Origin: Planctomycetota bacterium
GTDB lineage: Bacteria > Planctomycetota > Planctomycetia > Planctomycetales > Planctomycetaceae
Assembly (NCBI GenBank): GCA_018242525.1
Contig: JAFEBS010000049.1
Span: forward strand, 57,983-121,982
Reading direction: 5' to 3'
Length of the DNA: 64,000 bases
A model generated the notes under the pieces. That model had not been told where the DNA came from, did no database searches, and saw only the letters and a list, made by a program, of their open reading frames with translations. How positions within the stretch are numbered: position 1 is the first letter of the stretch; each line of letters starts with the position of its first letter. A program made the translations under genes and the position numbers. This document shows positions 26,560 to 35,050 of this stretch, piece by piece.

Positions 26560-27486
26560 ATGTTGAAAATCAGCTTCTCGACTCTGGCCTGTCCCGAGTG
26601 GGACTGGCATGATGTCGTCAACCACGGCTCGCAAGCTGGATATGACGGCGTTGAGATACGATTGCTGACACGGGAAACGGATCTGTTAAAGATCGGCGAT
26701 CTGCAGCCTTCGCAGTGGCCAGCCCGTCAGCAGGAGATGCGGGATGCGGGATTTCGAGTGGCCGGTCTGGCATCGTCTGTCCGGTTTGATGCTCCTGACG
26801 CGAACGATCGTCGCACCCAGATCGACGTCGGTCGGCGCTACATCGATCTCTGTTCAGCATTGGGCGGTGAATTCATCCGCGTTTTCGGCGATGTCCTGCC
26901 GAACGTGGGTGATCCGCTGCGCCCGGCCGTCATTCAACAGGTCGCGGACGGACTGGTGGAACTCGGCACGATGGCCGCTCCGGCCGGAATTCAGATCCTG
27001 CTGGAAACACATGGCGACTTTTCCGCGTCGCCGCCCTGTGTCGAAGTCATGCAATTGGCCAATCATCCCAACGTCGGGTTGGTTTGGGACACGCATCATC
27101 CCTGGCGGTTTCACGGCGAACGACTGGCGGACACATGGGAACGACTGCGACGGTGGACTCGACACACACACTGGAAAGATTCCGTCAGGATTCCGGATCG
27201 AGGCTCGACACCGGAAGCGATTGCCGCTGCAAGTGCCGCCAGCCAGTTGATGGCAGGTCACCAGCATGCCGATTACGTGCTGTTTCGCGGCGGTGAATTC
27301 CCCGCCCGGGAATGCCTGCAGCTGTTGCGCAAGGGCGGCTATTCAGGCTGGCATTCGCTGGAATGGGAAAAGATGTGGCACCCGGAACTGCTGGGTCCCG
27401 AGATCGCATTGCCGCTGTTCCCGATCAAGCTGAGAGAATTGGAGCTGGACGTCACGCGCGACTTGCACGCGGGGGAGCAAACTTGA
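26560..27486 (+). CDS. Sugar phosphate isomerase/epimerase (xylose isomerase-like TIM barrel)
   Basis: The 308-residue protein has the AP-endonuclease-2/xylose-isomerase-like TIM-barrel pattern. It opens KISFSTLACPEWDW, with VEIRLL early, EFIRVFGD in the middle, LLETHGDFS, VGLVWDTHHPW, HTHWKDS and a C-terminal SLEWEKMWHPEL. The metal-binding Glu, Asp and His residues expected of this family are present. Members isomerise or epimerise sugars or act on inositol-type substrates, but specificity is not readable. A GAAGGA ribosome binding site precedes the ATG. Its last 35 bp overlap the convergent ExbD gene. Confidence 0.82.
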   Translation: MLKISFSTLACPEWDWHDVVNHGSQAGYDGVEIRLLTRETDLLKIGDLQPSQWPARQQEMRDAGFRVAGLASSVRFDAPDANDRRTQIDVGRRYIDLCSALGGEFIRVFGDVLPNVGDPLRPAVIQQVADGLVELGTMAAPAGIQILLETHGDFSASPPCVEVMQLANHPNVGLVWDTHHPWRFHGERLADTWERLRRWTRHTHWKDSVRIPDRGSTPEAIAAASAASQLMAGHQHADYVLFRGGEFPARECLQLLRKGGYSGWHSLEWEKMWHPELLGPEIALPLFPIKLRELELDVTRDLHAGEQT

Positions 27487-27946
27487 TCCGCTCGACATAC
27501 CGGGTGACGGCCCCCGTCTGCGGATCCCGATGCCCCGTGCAGCTTGAGATGGCCTTCACCACATGACGATGGTGAGTTTCAAAATCCGCATCGAGCTCAA
27601 CTTCGATGTCGCCAACAACCGGGTTGCCCGGACGACCAACGATCTGCTGGATCTCGCGGTTCAGGCGTTCGAAGGCCGCTTCGTCATTGCCCAGGTTTCG
27701 ATTGCCGATTGTGAGTTGTGTCAAATTGCCGTCCGCATCCGAGCGTAGACCGACTTTGATCGCGACGTCAGCGAGATTCTCGCCTTTGGCTTCACCTTGA
27801 GGCAGATGAATACTGAAGTCACCCTCGGGTGCCAGGATCTTCAGATTCAGCATGAAGAAGATCAGCAATTGGAAGACGATGTCGATCATCGGGGCCATGG
27901 GAACGTCGACTTTGGTCCCGGTCGGCTGGCTGGCGGTGAGCTGCAT
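27452..27946 (-). CDS. exbD: ExbD/TolR-family biopolymer transport protein (third copy)
   Basis: The ATG at 27946, with AGGAG 7 nt upstream, gives 164 residues. An N-terminal helix follows the conserved motif VPMAPMIDIVFQLLIFFML, where the Asp after PMI is the proton-pathway residue of ExbD/TolR. A periplasmic domain of about 120 residues follows. ExbD works with ExbB to convert proton-motive force into motion of an outer-membrane partner. It is close in sequence to the second ExbD (same PMAPMIDIVFQ block and CTGxxDPQT tail), which suggests tandem duplication. It is last in the operon and its 3' end overlaps the convergent isomerase gene. Confidence 0.85.
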   Translation of the reverse strand: MQLTASQPTGTKVDVPMAPMIDIVFQLLIFFMLNLKILAPEGDFSIHLPQGEAKGENLADVAIKVGLRSDADGNLTQLTIGNRNLGNDEAAFERLNREIQQIVGRPGNPVVGDIEVELDADFETHHRHVVKAISSCTGHRDPQTGAVTRYVERIKFAPPRASRA

Positions 27947-28020
27947 TTTCTGAGTCTCCTCGTTTGAGTGATCCTCGAACCATGAGCCACACCCACCGGC
28001 ATCGTCACTGCAATCCGTCT

Positions 28021-28064
28021 CCGACGCTGGCAGCGTCGGCAACGGGATCCGACGCTGCCGTCGG
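28021..28064. repeat. Two hairpins between exbD copies 2 and 3
   Basis: CCGACGCTGGCAGCGTCGG at 28021-28039 is a perfect 9-bp-stem palindrome, followed by CCGACGCTGCCGTCGG at 28049-28064. A near-identical word (CCGACACTGGCAGCGTCGG, then CAACG) occurs at 52913-52936, so this is a dispersed element. It could attenuate transcription or protect mRNA ends between the two exbD genes. Confidence 0.7.
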
Positions 28065-28069
28065 CAACG

Positions 28070-28567
28070 TCATTTGGGCTTGTGGGGGGGCGCAAACTTG
28101 ATTTTTTCGACGTAGCGGGCGATCTGCTGGGTTTGCGGGTCAAAGCGTCCGGTGCAGCGCGAGATTGCCTTGACGACGTACTTGTACTGACACTCATAGT
28201 CTGCATCCAACTCGACTTCGATCTGCGCTGTGGCGGGGTTACCTGGACGACCGATCAACTTCAGGATTTCCGCATTCAAGCGGTCGAAGGCGGCATTGTC
28301 ATTGCCCAGGTTGTTGGATCCCAGCGTCAATTGCACCAGGTTGCCGTCTCGATCAGATCGCAGCCCGACCTTAATGTCCGGCAGGGCCACATCCTGCTGA
28401 GCATTGGCGGGGGCGTTAATCGGCAGGTTGATGTTGAAATTGCCTTCCGGGGCGATGATCTTCAGGTTCAACATGAAGAAAATCAGCAATTGAAACACAA
28501 TATCAATCATTGGCGCCATCGGAACATCGACCTTCGATGACGAATCTTTCCCTTTGGTGAGCTTCAT
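28070..28567 (-). CDS. exbD: ExbD/TolR-family biopolymer transport protein (second copy)
   Basis: The 165-residue protein has VDVPMAPMIDIVFQLLIFF near the N-terminus, giving the transmembrane helix with its conserved Asp, and a periplasmic domain with GLRSDRDGNLVQLTLGSNNL. The domain is strongly similar to that of the third ExbD. The tail CTGRFDPQTQQIARYVEKI matches the equivalent region of its neighbour. AAGGGG precedes the ATG at 28567. It lies 28 bp after the first ExbD gene. Confidence 0.87.
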   Translation of the reverse strand: MKLTKGKDSSSKVDVPMAPMIDIVFQLLIFFMLNLKIIAPEGNFNINLPINAPANAQQDVALPDIKVGLRSDRDGNLVQLTLGSNNLGNDNAAFDRLNAEILKLIGRPGNPATAQIEVELDADYECQYKYVVKAISRCTGRFDPQTQQIARYVEKIKFAPPHKPK

Positions 28568-28595
28568 TCAATACCCCTTCAGCCGGTTGGGCTGA

Positions 28596-29072
28596 CTATT
28601 TTTCTTCTGCAGTGGCCCGCAGCGAGAATTTGGAAAACCCGTTGTCCTGGCACTTTTTGATCAACTGTTGCACCAGCCCCGTGGGTACCTCGGAATCCGC
28701 CCGGATCAGCACGGTCACCTTGTCGATAACTTCCTTTCCGTGGAGCGCCTCCATGACTCGCTTTTCCTGCTCCAGGTCGGCAGTCAGTTGCCCGACTTCC
28801 ACATACCGGTCGTTGTAGAAGATGGTCGGAATCGCATTTTTCTTCGATCCGTCTTCGTTGCGTTCGAAGCCGAAATTCAAAACCAACTCATGCTCGGGTT
28901 TGACTTCCGGCGGCTTGGCGAGCATGTCGCGGGGCAGCTTGACCCGTTCGTCGGCCTTCGTGTTTTCGAAATTGATGGCGATCATGAAAAACGTCAGCAA
29001 CTGAAACACGATGTCGATCATCGGCGTCATGTCGGCTTCGCTCAAACTCATGTCAATCTTGCGGGTCTTCAT
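28596..29072 (-). CDS. exbD: ExbD/TolR-family biopolymer transport protein (first copy)
   Basis: The ATG at 29072, preceded by GAGG, gives 158 residues. An upstream TTG would add one Met. The helix carries ADMTPMIDIVFQLLTFFMI with the conserved Asp. The periplasmic domain (PRDMLAKPPEVKPEHELVLN, then a KVTVLIRADSEV block and a C-terminal QLIKKCQDNGF helix) is clearly different from copies two and three. The operon therefore supplies at least two distinct ExbD types. It follows the ExbB gene by 76 bp. Confidence 0.87.
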   Translation of the reverse strand: MKTRKIDMSLSEADMTPMIDIVFQLLTFFMIAINFENTKADERVKLPRDMLAKPPEVKPEHELVLNFGFERNEDGSKKNAIPTIFYNDRYVEVGQLTADLEQEKRVMEALHGKEVIDKVTVLIRADSEVPTGLVQQLIKKCQDNGFSKFSLRATAEEK

Positions 29073-29148
29073 CAAGCGACCTCAACGGCGCACGCGCCGA
29101 TCTCCCGGGAACAGATTCAACCACGAACATCAGGGACCGTAAACCGGG

Positions 29149-30012
29149 TCATTCGGCCCGGTTTGCCGGGGCTGCGGCCGGTGCCGCACCACCGGCTTTC
29201 GCGGGAGCCTTGCTCATGTTCTGGAAGTTTTTCATCAGGTTGCCTGCGACAAATCCGCATTCCATCAGAAAGCGGGCGAGTCGGTTCTTGAACAGGGCAT
29301 AGAAAATGATCGCGGGAATCGCGACGGTCAGCCCTTCCAGGGTGGTGAACAGCGCGGTCGCGATACCATCGGCCAGTTCGGCCGGCTTCGGCGAAATTGT
29401 GGAGGTGGCGATGACCTGGAAGCTGAGCACCATCCCCTGCACCGTACCGAGCAGCCCCAGCATTGGAGCGACGGAGCCGATCAGGGCCAGGTAACCGATC
29501 TTGTGTTCCATCGCCATCGTTTCGTCTTCGCCAACTTCCTGCATGCCCGCTTCGGCTTCTTCAAAGCCACGGGACAACCGCCCCATACCCGCGGCCAGGA
29601 TCCGGCCGATGAAAGAATCACTTCCCTTGGCTGCTTCGTAGGCACCCTGGTAGTCCTTCGCCTGCAACCGCTGCTCGAATTGCTCGATGAACGACGCCGG
29701 CAGGTAGTTGTCGCGACGCAATTGCAGACCGATCATCATGATGATGGCCACCAGCACGAACGACACCAGCATGATCAGGAACCCGAAGATCCCCGAGGCG
29801 CGGATCATCCATGCCAGGAAGGACTCCTTCTGGGGCGCGGCGGGCTTTTCCGCAGGATCGGCGGCCTTCGCGGCGGGTGCCGGGTCATCCTGGGCAAAAG
29901 CGGTGGATGTCGATTGCAGGCCATCCATGACGAACACACACAGAATGGTGGCAAGTGCCATCCACCAGAAGCTGCCCAGTCCAGTCGCGCGATTCAATTC
30001 AATCCCCTTCAC
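29149..30012 (-). CDS. exbB: MotA/TolQ/ExbB proton channel protein
   Basis: The 287-residue protein starts with GTG at 30012 and has an N-terminal signal or membrane segment (about 15-40), an Ala/Pro/Lys linker, then membrane helices near 67-92, 170-195 and 215-240. The block GYLALIGSVAPMLGLLGTVQ followed by GMVLSF and the later GIATALFTTLEGLTVAIPAI are hallmarks of the family. ExbB pentamers surround an ExbD dimer to harvest proton-motive force. The extra N-terminal region, longer than in E. coli ExbB, is usual for TPR-associated versions. It is fourth from last in the operon. Confidence 0.9.
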   Translation of the reverse strand: MKGIELNRATGLGSFWWMALATILCVFVMDGLQSTSTAFAQDDPAPAAKAADPAEKPAAPQKESFLAWMIRASGIFGFLIMLVSFVLVAIIMMIGLQLRRDNYLPASFIEQFEQRLQAKDYQGAYEAAKGSDSFIGRILAAGMGRLSRGFEEAEAGMQEVGEDETMAMEHKIGYLALIGSVAPMLGLLGTVQGMVLSFQVIATSTISPKPAELADGIATALFTTLEGLTVAIPAIIFYALFKNRLARFLMECGFVAGNLMKNFQNMSKAPAKAGGAAPAAAPANRAE

Positions 30013-30149
30013 GTTAGCCGTCCCCCTGGTTTGGCGGTCCGCTGCGAACCGTTTAATGTTTCGTGAAATTCAATGTTTCAGGTTGTAAATGGTCGACGTT
30101 GCTGGCGACAGCAATGATTCTAAAGCCGCGCGGCCCCTGTTTCCAGCGG

Positions 30150-31202
30150 TCATTCGCCAGGGGCGGCCAGTTTCTTTCGCCAGGTGCTGTTCGGATACAG
30201 TTGAACCAGCTTGGCTTCGGCGACGGCACTGCGGTCGGTCAACTGGACCAGCTTCCAGGCTTTGCCGAGGTGGTACAAAGCTTCGGCGTGCATCACATTT
30301 TCCTTGGGATACAGCAGGTCGACGTGCAGATAGGCCAATGCCGCTTCCTTGGTTCGTCCCAGGGCCATCAGGCTGTTTCCCTGCAGCACGTACGCTTCGG
30401 CCTGCAGCGACGATTCTTCGGCCGGCCCCTTGTCGGTGACCAGTTCCACAATTTTCAACGCGTCTTCAAACTTGGACTGGGAAATCAGCGCCCGGGCCTG
30501 CCCCAGCATTGCCTCGTATTTCCGCGCCTGATCGGCGGGGGCGTCCGTGGCCATTGCCGCTGCGGCTTCAAACTCGGCGGCCGCCTTGTCCATCTCCTTT
30601 TGTTCAACGTACGAGCGGCCTTTGGCGATCCGAGCCAGCATCTTGTTGTCGTTAAACGGGGACTTCGCCAGGATGTCAAACGTGGTGCGTGCGTCATCGA
30701 AGTTGCCCATGGCCAACTGCACCTGCCCCAGTACGCTGACCGACTCGTAATATCGGAAATGATCGGGATGTGCCTTCTGGACCGCCTGCAGTTGCGTGAT
30801 GGCCGCAGCCTGCCTGGCGGGATCCGCCAATGCGGCCCGGCCGTTGGCCCGGGCGATCACATAGTCGAATTCCGCCTTCAGGAATTCACTGGGACTCTTG
30901 GCGTCCGCCTTTGCCTTGGTGTACCGCTCAATCGCCTTGTCGTTCCGCCCCACGTTTTCATCGGTATAGCCCAGCCGCAGTTCCGGCCCGCCCCCGTCGA
31001 ATTCGATGGCGGCCACATCGTTGGACTGAACTTTTTCCGGTTCTCCCGCCGGCTTTTTCAGCGTGATTTCGTCTTTGGTCATTTCCGAAATCGCACCGCT
31101 GACCTTCTTGCCGTCGCTTTTGCGGGTGATGATGTCGATCGCAAACAGCTGGCTGGAAGCAAGCACGGCCATGACGGCGATGGCCCAAGTCTGACGTGTC
31201 AT
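30150..31202 (-). CDS. Secreted/periplasmic TPR-repeat protein
   Basis: The ATG at 31202 has AGGAG upstream and gives 350 residues with a signal peptide (MTRQTWAIAVMAVLASSQLFA). After a short N-terminal beta domain (IITRKSDGKKVSGAISEM) it is a run of tetratricopeptide helices, for example KADAKSPSEFLKAEFDYVIA and later helical pairs to residue 350. TPR proteins act as protein-binding scaffolds. Position directly before ExbB/ExbD suggests it couples the proton-driven motor to an envelope partner. It lies 61 bp after the large TPR protein gene. Confidence 0.8.
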   Translation of the reverse strand: MTRQTWAIAVMAVLASSQLFAIDIITRKSDGKKVSGAISEMTKDEITLKKPAGEPEKVQSNDVAAIEFDGGGPELRLGYTDENVGRNDKAIERYTKAKADAKSPSEFLKAEFDYVIARANGRAALADPARQAAAITQLQAVQKAHPDHFRYYESVSVLGQVQLAMGNFDDARTTFDILAKSPFNDNKMLARIAKGRSYVEQKEMDKAAAEFEAAAAMATDAPADQARKYEAMLGQARALISQSKFEDALKIVELVTDKGPAEESSLQAEAYVLQGNSLMALGRTKEAALAYLHVDLLYPKENVMHAEALYHLGKAWKLVQLTDRSAVAEAKLVQLYPNSTWRKKLAAPGE

Positions 31203-31263
31203 GTAAAACTCCTGACCGAATGCGGTCGATTCTGCAGGTGAAAGATGCTGTTCGGGCGGATGG

Positions 31264-34200
31264 TCACTTGGCGGCCGGTGGAGTCGGCGGCTTCGGTTTG
31301 GGCTTGGGAGTCGCGGTCCCGGTGGCACCGGCCGCCGGTTTCGCGGCAGGTTTCGCTGCTGCGGCAGCAGGACGTGGTTTTGGTTTCGGAGGGGCGAACG
31401 TTGCTGGCGGAGGTGCATCCCCCATGCTGATGCCGCTGAACGAAACAGGTCCGGCAAGTTCGGTTCCAAACGCCTTCGCCTTGGGTGCCGCCTTGCCCTT
31501 CGTCATGGCCCACACAATGGCACCCAGTCCGATCACCACCAAGCCGATCAAACAAGCCCACGTTGCGGCGCTGATTGGTGGCGGAGTGACTTCCTTTGGC
31601 TCATCCTTCTTGACCGCGACAGGCTCGGGTTTCTTTTCCTTCTCTGGCGGAGCCAGTGGGATGTCCGTTGCCCGTGGCAGATCTTCGACCGGCTGGCCCG
31701 CATCCTGGACGACGTCCCGATACAATTTGTTGAATCGAGCGTATTCCGTTTCCGACATATCCTTAGTGATAAATGTTGTGGCAGCCAGTTCTGTCCGGCA
31801 GGACTCCAATTCTTTCTGCTTGTCTTTGGCGGACTGTTCCCGAGCATACTGGTAGCGGCACAGGGTTCCATTGTACCGTGCTTCCAGGAATGTTTCGACG
31901 AACACGGGATTGGTGGCAAAGTCGGGCGACTTCTGCAGTTTCATGCTGATCTGCTGCCAACCCCAGGCATTTCCCCCGGATTTCATGTTTCCGTAGATGG
32001 CAGTCATGTATTTCTTCACGCTGTCGGCCTGACCGCTGCTTCCCCAGTCCTGGTACAGTTCCGCGGCCCCGATTTGAACCTTCAGATTATTGGGGTTTTC
32101 CTTCAGGATCTCAGTAATCAATGTTTCCGCCGGAGGAAACTCCTTCTTCAATCGCAGCACTCGAACCTGCCTCAGCTTGACTCCGTACATCTGACTCGCA
32201 GAGGCAAAGGTCTGATCTTCCTTGGCCTTTGTCAGGATGTCACCAAAGGCGGCCCCCGCCTTGTCGTAGAACGAGGTGGCCTTGGCCGCATCACCTGCCG
32301 CGGAAACAGTCTCACCCAAGGCAAAGTAGGTTTCCCCGATCCAGCTCAATGTGCCGAACGTCTGGCCGTCCTTGCGACTGGCCATGTCGTTCAGGAATGT
32401 CTCAAACGACGTCATCAGCTTGTTGAAGCGTTCCGTCTCGTTGTTTTCACGAAACCGTTCCAATTCATCTTTCAGCAGTCGGCCCAGACCCACATACAGT
32501 TCGGTGACTTCCGCCCCCCCGTCGGCTCCTCCCGCCCCAGCAATCGCTTCCAGGGTTTTCATCGTATCGCGAGCTTTGTCGAGATTTCCCGTCCCAATGT
32601 AAGCGCGCAAGATCAGCTTGTACGTCTCCATCGCAAACTTGCGACTGGTCACCCCCGTTGGCGGTCGCTTTGATTCATCGGGGACGGCAACGGCCTTGGC
32701 AACCGGATGAGGGTCGTCCAGCAACAGTTTTAATGCCTCGGGATCCTTGCCCACGCTGATCATGATCTGTGACAACGACATCTTGGCGGCGATCAACTCG
32801 GGGGGAGACGCTCCTTCCTTGGGGATGACGCTCGTCAACTTGTCAATCCCGCGACGCAGGTGGTCCTGGGCCGACTGCAACCACGTGGCGAGTTGTTCTG
32901 CCGTTGGCTTTTCAGGACCGACCTTGCGATTGGAATTCAAATAGGCCGTCCAAAAGGCCTGCCCGGCGGAAAGTTGTGCCTCGGTGTACTTCGGATCGGA
33001 CTCGGGAATCTTGCCAAAGTAACCAGCAGCTTCCACGGGATCCTTCGACAACTTGCCGAGCATGATCAGGGCTTCATTGGCCTTGTCGCTTTGCGGCCAT
33101 CTTTCGGCGATCAAGTTGCTGGCCTTGGTGATCAGCCGCATGTCTTCCGTCTTCTGATCGTTGGGGGCCTTGTTGTCGTTGTAGGCCTGGACCATGGCCG
33201 CCATGGCAATGTACGCCGCATCCAGCCCGATGGTTCCTTCATCCTTGTCCACAGTCCGGGCGACGAAATCCGCCAGGACAGCGGCTTCATAGTTCTTCCG
33301 CAGCCAGAAGTTCACATACGCGTAGTACAGGCGGGCCGTCGCCAGGTCTTTCTTGCTGTCGTTCGGTTTCGCCAGCGACAAGGCCAGATCGAAGTACTGA
33401 GCGGCGTCGTTCAGGTCATTGAGCCGATCGAGTTCCAGCTTGGTCAGATCCTCAGTGGGACGCTTGACTTTGGCCTTGGCGGCATCTTCCAGTTCCTTCT
33501 TCTTGTCCTGTGCCGCGGAAAACGACTGTTGGGCCAGCCCAAAGGCGACATCAAACGTGTCGGGAGCCTTCTCCCCTTTTCCCAATTTCGCGCCCACGCG
33601 AGTCGCCATGGAATTGGCCGAATCCTTGTATTCGCTGGGAAACTTCGCAATCTGCAGGGCATTCGTGCGGGCCAGTTTCCAATACCGTTCCTGCTCGGTC
33701 TTGATGAGGTCGGGGTTATCTCCCAATGTTTCCAAAGCCAGGGCCTGCTCCCACTGAATACCGAGTCCCAACCGGGTCAACAGGTCATTATGGTGCTTCT
33801 TGACCCAGTCTTCGGCCAGATCCACAACCAGTTGATAGTCGTGACGCTCTTTGCTGTTCAGGCAGATCAGTTTGAAGTACAGGGTCTGGGTCTTCAATTG
33901 TGACAGGGACGCGTTCTCACCGGGGTGATCCAGCAGTTCGTTGTAGATCCCGATCGCCTTTTGCAGGTCGCGTTGTTCTTCGTAGCACTTTCCCTGCCAG
34001 GCACGTGCGTACAGTCCGCCCACCTGGCTGCGGTATTTCTGGTGCATCTTTTCGAATTCGTCGGCGGCCTTGTTTAAGAGTTGCTTGAATTCCGCCGCGT
34101 TGGAGTCGTAGGTCTGGGCTTCTTCGTACGTACACATCCCCAGACTCAGAGATGCGGTGATCAGGTTCTGCTCGACCTTGGCGCGGGCGGCATACTGTTC

Positions 34201-34746
34201 GGGGTCTTTCTGCTGATCGATGAACGCGGGATATTTTTTGGCGGCCGCTTCATGCTGATCAAACGCCGTTTGATACACCTCGCGCGCTTTCAGAACGAGT
34301 TCGCGGGCGCGGTTCTGATAATCACGTTTGGAACCCTGGTTCGACGGAGACTTGGCCTGCAGGTTTTCGGCCTGCGCCTTGCTCAACAGTATTCCCGCCC
34401 GATCGGAATTCGCATCGGCCGCATTCGGATGATTGGGGTTTTCCTTGACGAACTGCTCCAGGTAGGCCGCCGCCTGGTTCAACTGCTCCATCTGCTTTTC
34501 GGGCGAGCGAGCAGACTTCGCGCTCTCCTGCAGCGTCATCGCCTTCTGGTAGGGGATCGCCTGCTTGATTTCCGCGGGCGTGTTCTCCCGCGCGGCAATC
34601 TGGTCCAGGTACAAGATGGCGTAGTCGTAATACCCGCGCTCACGCAATCCTCGCACAAACTCCAGGTAAGGCTCTGTAGCCTGGGCGGAACCCGCAGCGA
34701 CAATCCACACCGTCAACGCAACGCCTGCAAGCAACCGTGATTTCAT
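31264..34746 (-). CDS. Large TPR-repeat protein with C-terminal membrane anchor
   Basis: The ATG at 34746 gives 1160 residues starting with a signal peptide (MKSRLLAGVALTVWIVAAG). Most of the protein consists of helical TPR-like repeats. It ends with a transmembrane helix (TWACLIGLVVIGLGAIVWAM) and an Ala/Pro/Lys-rich tail. The topology suggests a long envelope-spanning or periplasmic scaffold fixed in the inner membrane. It heads the operon ending in ExbB and three ExbD proteins, so I infer it is a force-transmitting or recruitment partner. A second ATG at 34761 would add five residues before the signal peptide. Confidence 0.8.
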   Translation of the reverse strand: MKSRLLAGVALTVWIVAAGSAQATEPYLEFVRGLRERGYYDYAILYLDQIAARENTPAEIKQAIPYQKAMTLQESAKSARSPEKQMEQLNQAAAYLEQFVKENPNHPNAADANSDRAGILLSKAQAENLQAKSPSNQGSKRDYQNRARELVLKAREVYQTAFDQHEAAAKKYPAFIDQQKDPEQYAARAKVEQNLITASLSLGMCTYEEAQTYDSNAAEFKQLLNKAADEFEKMHQKYRSQVGGLYARAWQGKCYEEQRDLQKAIGIYNELLDHPGENASLSQLKTQTLYFKLICLNSKERHDYQLVVDLAEDWVKKHHNDLLTRLGLGIQWEQALALETLGDNPDLIKTEQERYWKLARTNALQIAKFPSEYKDSANSMATRVGAKLGKGEKAPDTFDVAFGLAQQSFSAAQDKKKELEDAAKAKVKRPTEDLTKLELDRLNDLNDAAQYFDLALSLAKPNDSKKDLATARLYYAYVNFWLRKNYEAAVLADFVARTVDKDEGTIGLDAAYIAMAAMVQAYNDNKAPNDQKTEDMRLITKASNLIAERWPQSDKANEALIMLGKLSKDPVEAAGYFGKIPESDPKYTEAQLSAGQAFWTAYLNSNRKVGPEKPTAEQLATWLQSAQDHLRRGIDKLTSVIPKEGASPPELIAAKMSLSQIMISVGKDPEALKLLLDDPHPVAKAVAVPDESKRPPTGVTSRKFAMETYKLILRAYIGTGNLDKARDTMKTLEAIAGAGGADGGAEVTELYVGLGRLLKDELERFRENNETERFNKLMTSFETFLNDMASRKDGQTFGTLSWIGETYFALGETVSAAGDAAKATSFYDKAGAAFGDILTKAKEDQTFASASQMYGVKLRQVRVLRLKKEFPPAETLITEILKENPNNLKVQIGAAELYQDWGSSGQADSVKKYMTAIYGNMKSGGNAWGWQQISMKLQKSPDFATNPVFVETFLEARYNGTLCRYQYAREQSAKDKQKELESCRTELAATTFITKDMSETEYARFNKLYRDVVQDAGQPVEDLPRATDIPLAPPEKEKKPEPVAVKKDEPKEVTPPPISAATWACLIGLVVIGLGAIVWAMTKGKAAPKAKAFGTELAGPVSFSGISMGDAPPPATFAPPKPKPRPAAAAAKPAAKPAAGATGTATPKPKPKPPTPPAAK

Positions 34747-35050
34747 CGGCTGGCTTCCCATCGGACAAAGGACGAATTGACTGGCAAGACTGCCCGACGA
34801 CGAACCATCCGGTCCGGCAGTCCCGTGTGATGACCTGACAACTACAGAATAAACCGCGCCCGACGCGACTTGGCAAGCTTCCTTCGCCGAATTGAAGGGG
34901 ATGTCAGGATTTCCGATGGTTTTCGTCCGGAAGGGCAGGCCCTGCCGGGCTTTTGGGAAGCGGAGGGCGACTGTCTGAAAAACGGTCACCGGGCGTGTCA
35001 GTGGTGTTTTGCACAACAACCGGGCCGGCTCCCGGAATCCGATCGAGCGA
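34747..35050. other. 304-bp spacer, probable 5' region of the TPR/ExbBD operon
   Basis: No gene is supported here. It separates the ImuA-like gene from the large TPR gene on the same strand, and is long enough for a promoter of the TPR/ExbBD operon. I see no clear operator, repeat or terminator. Confidence 0.4.

Noticed and set aside
30063..31241. 392-residue + strand ORF opposite the small TPR protein
   Set aside because: Antisense shadow of a protein with signal peptide and TPR repeats.
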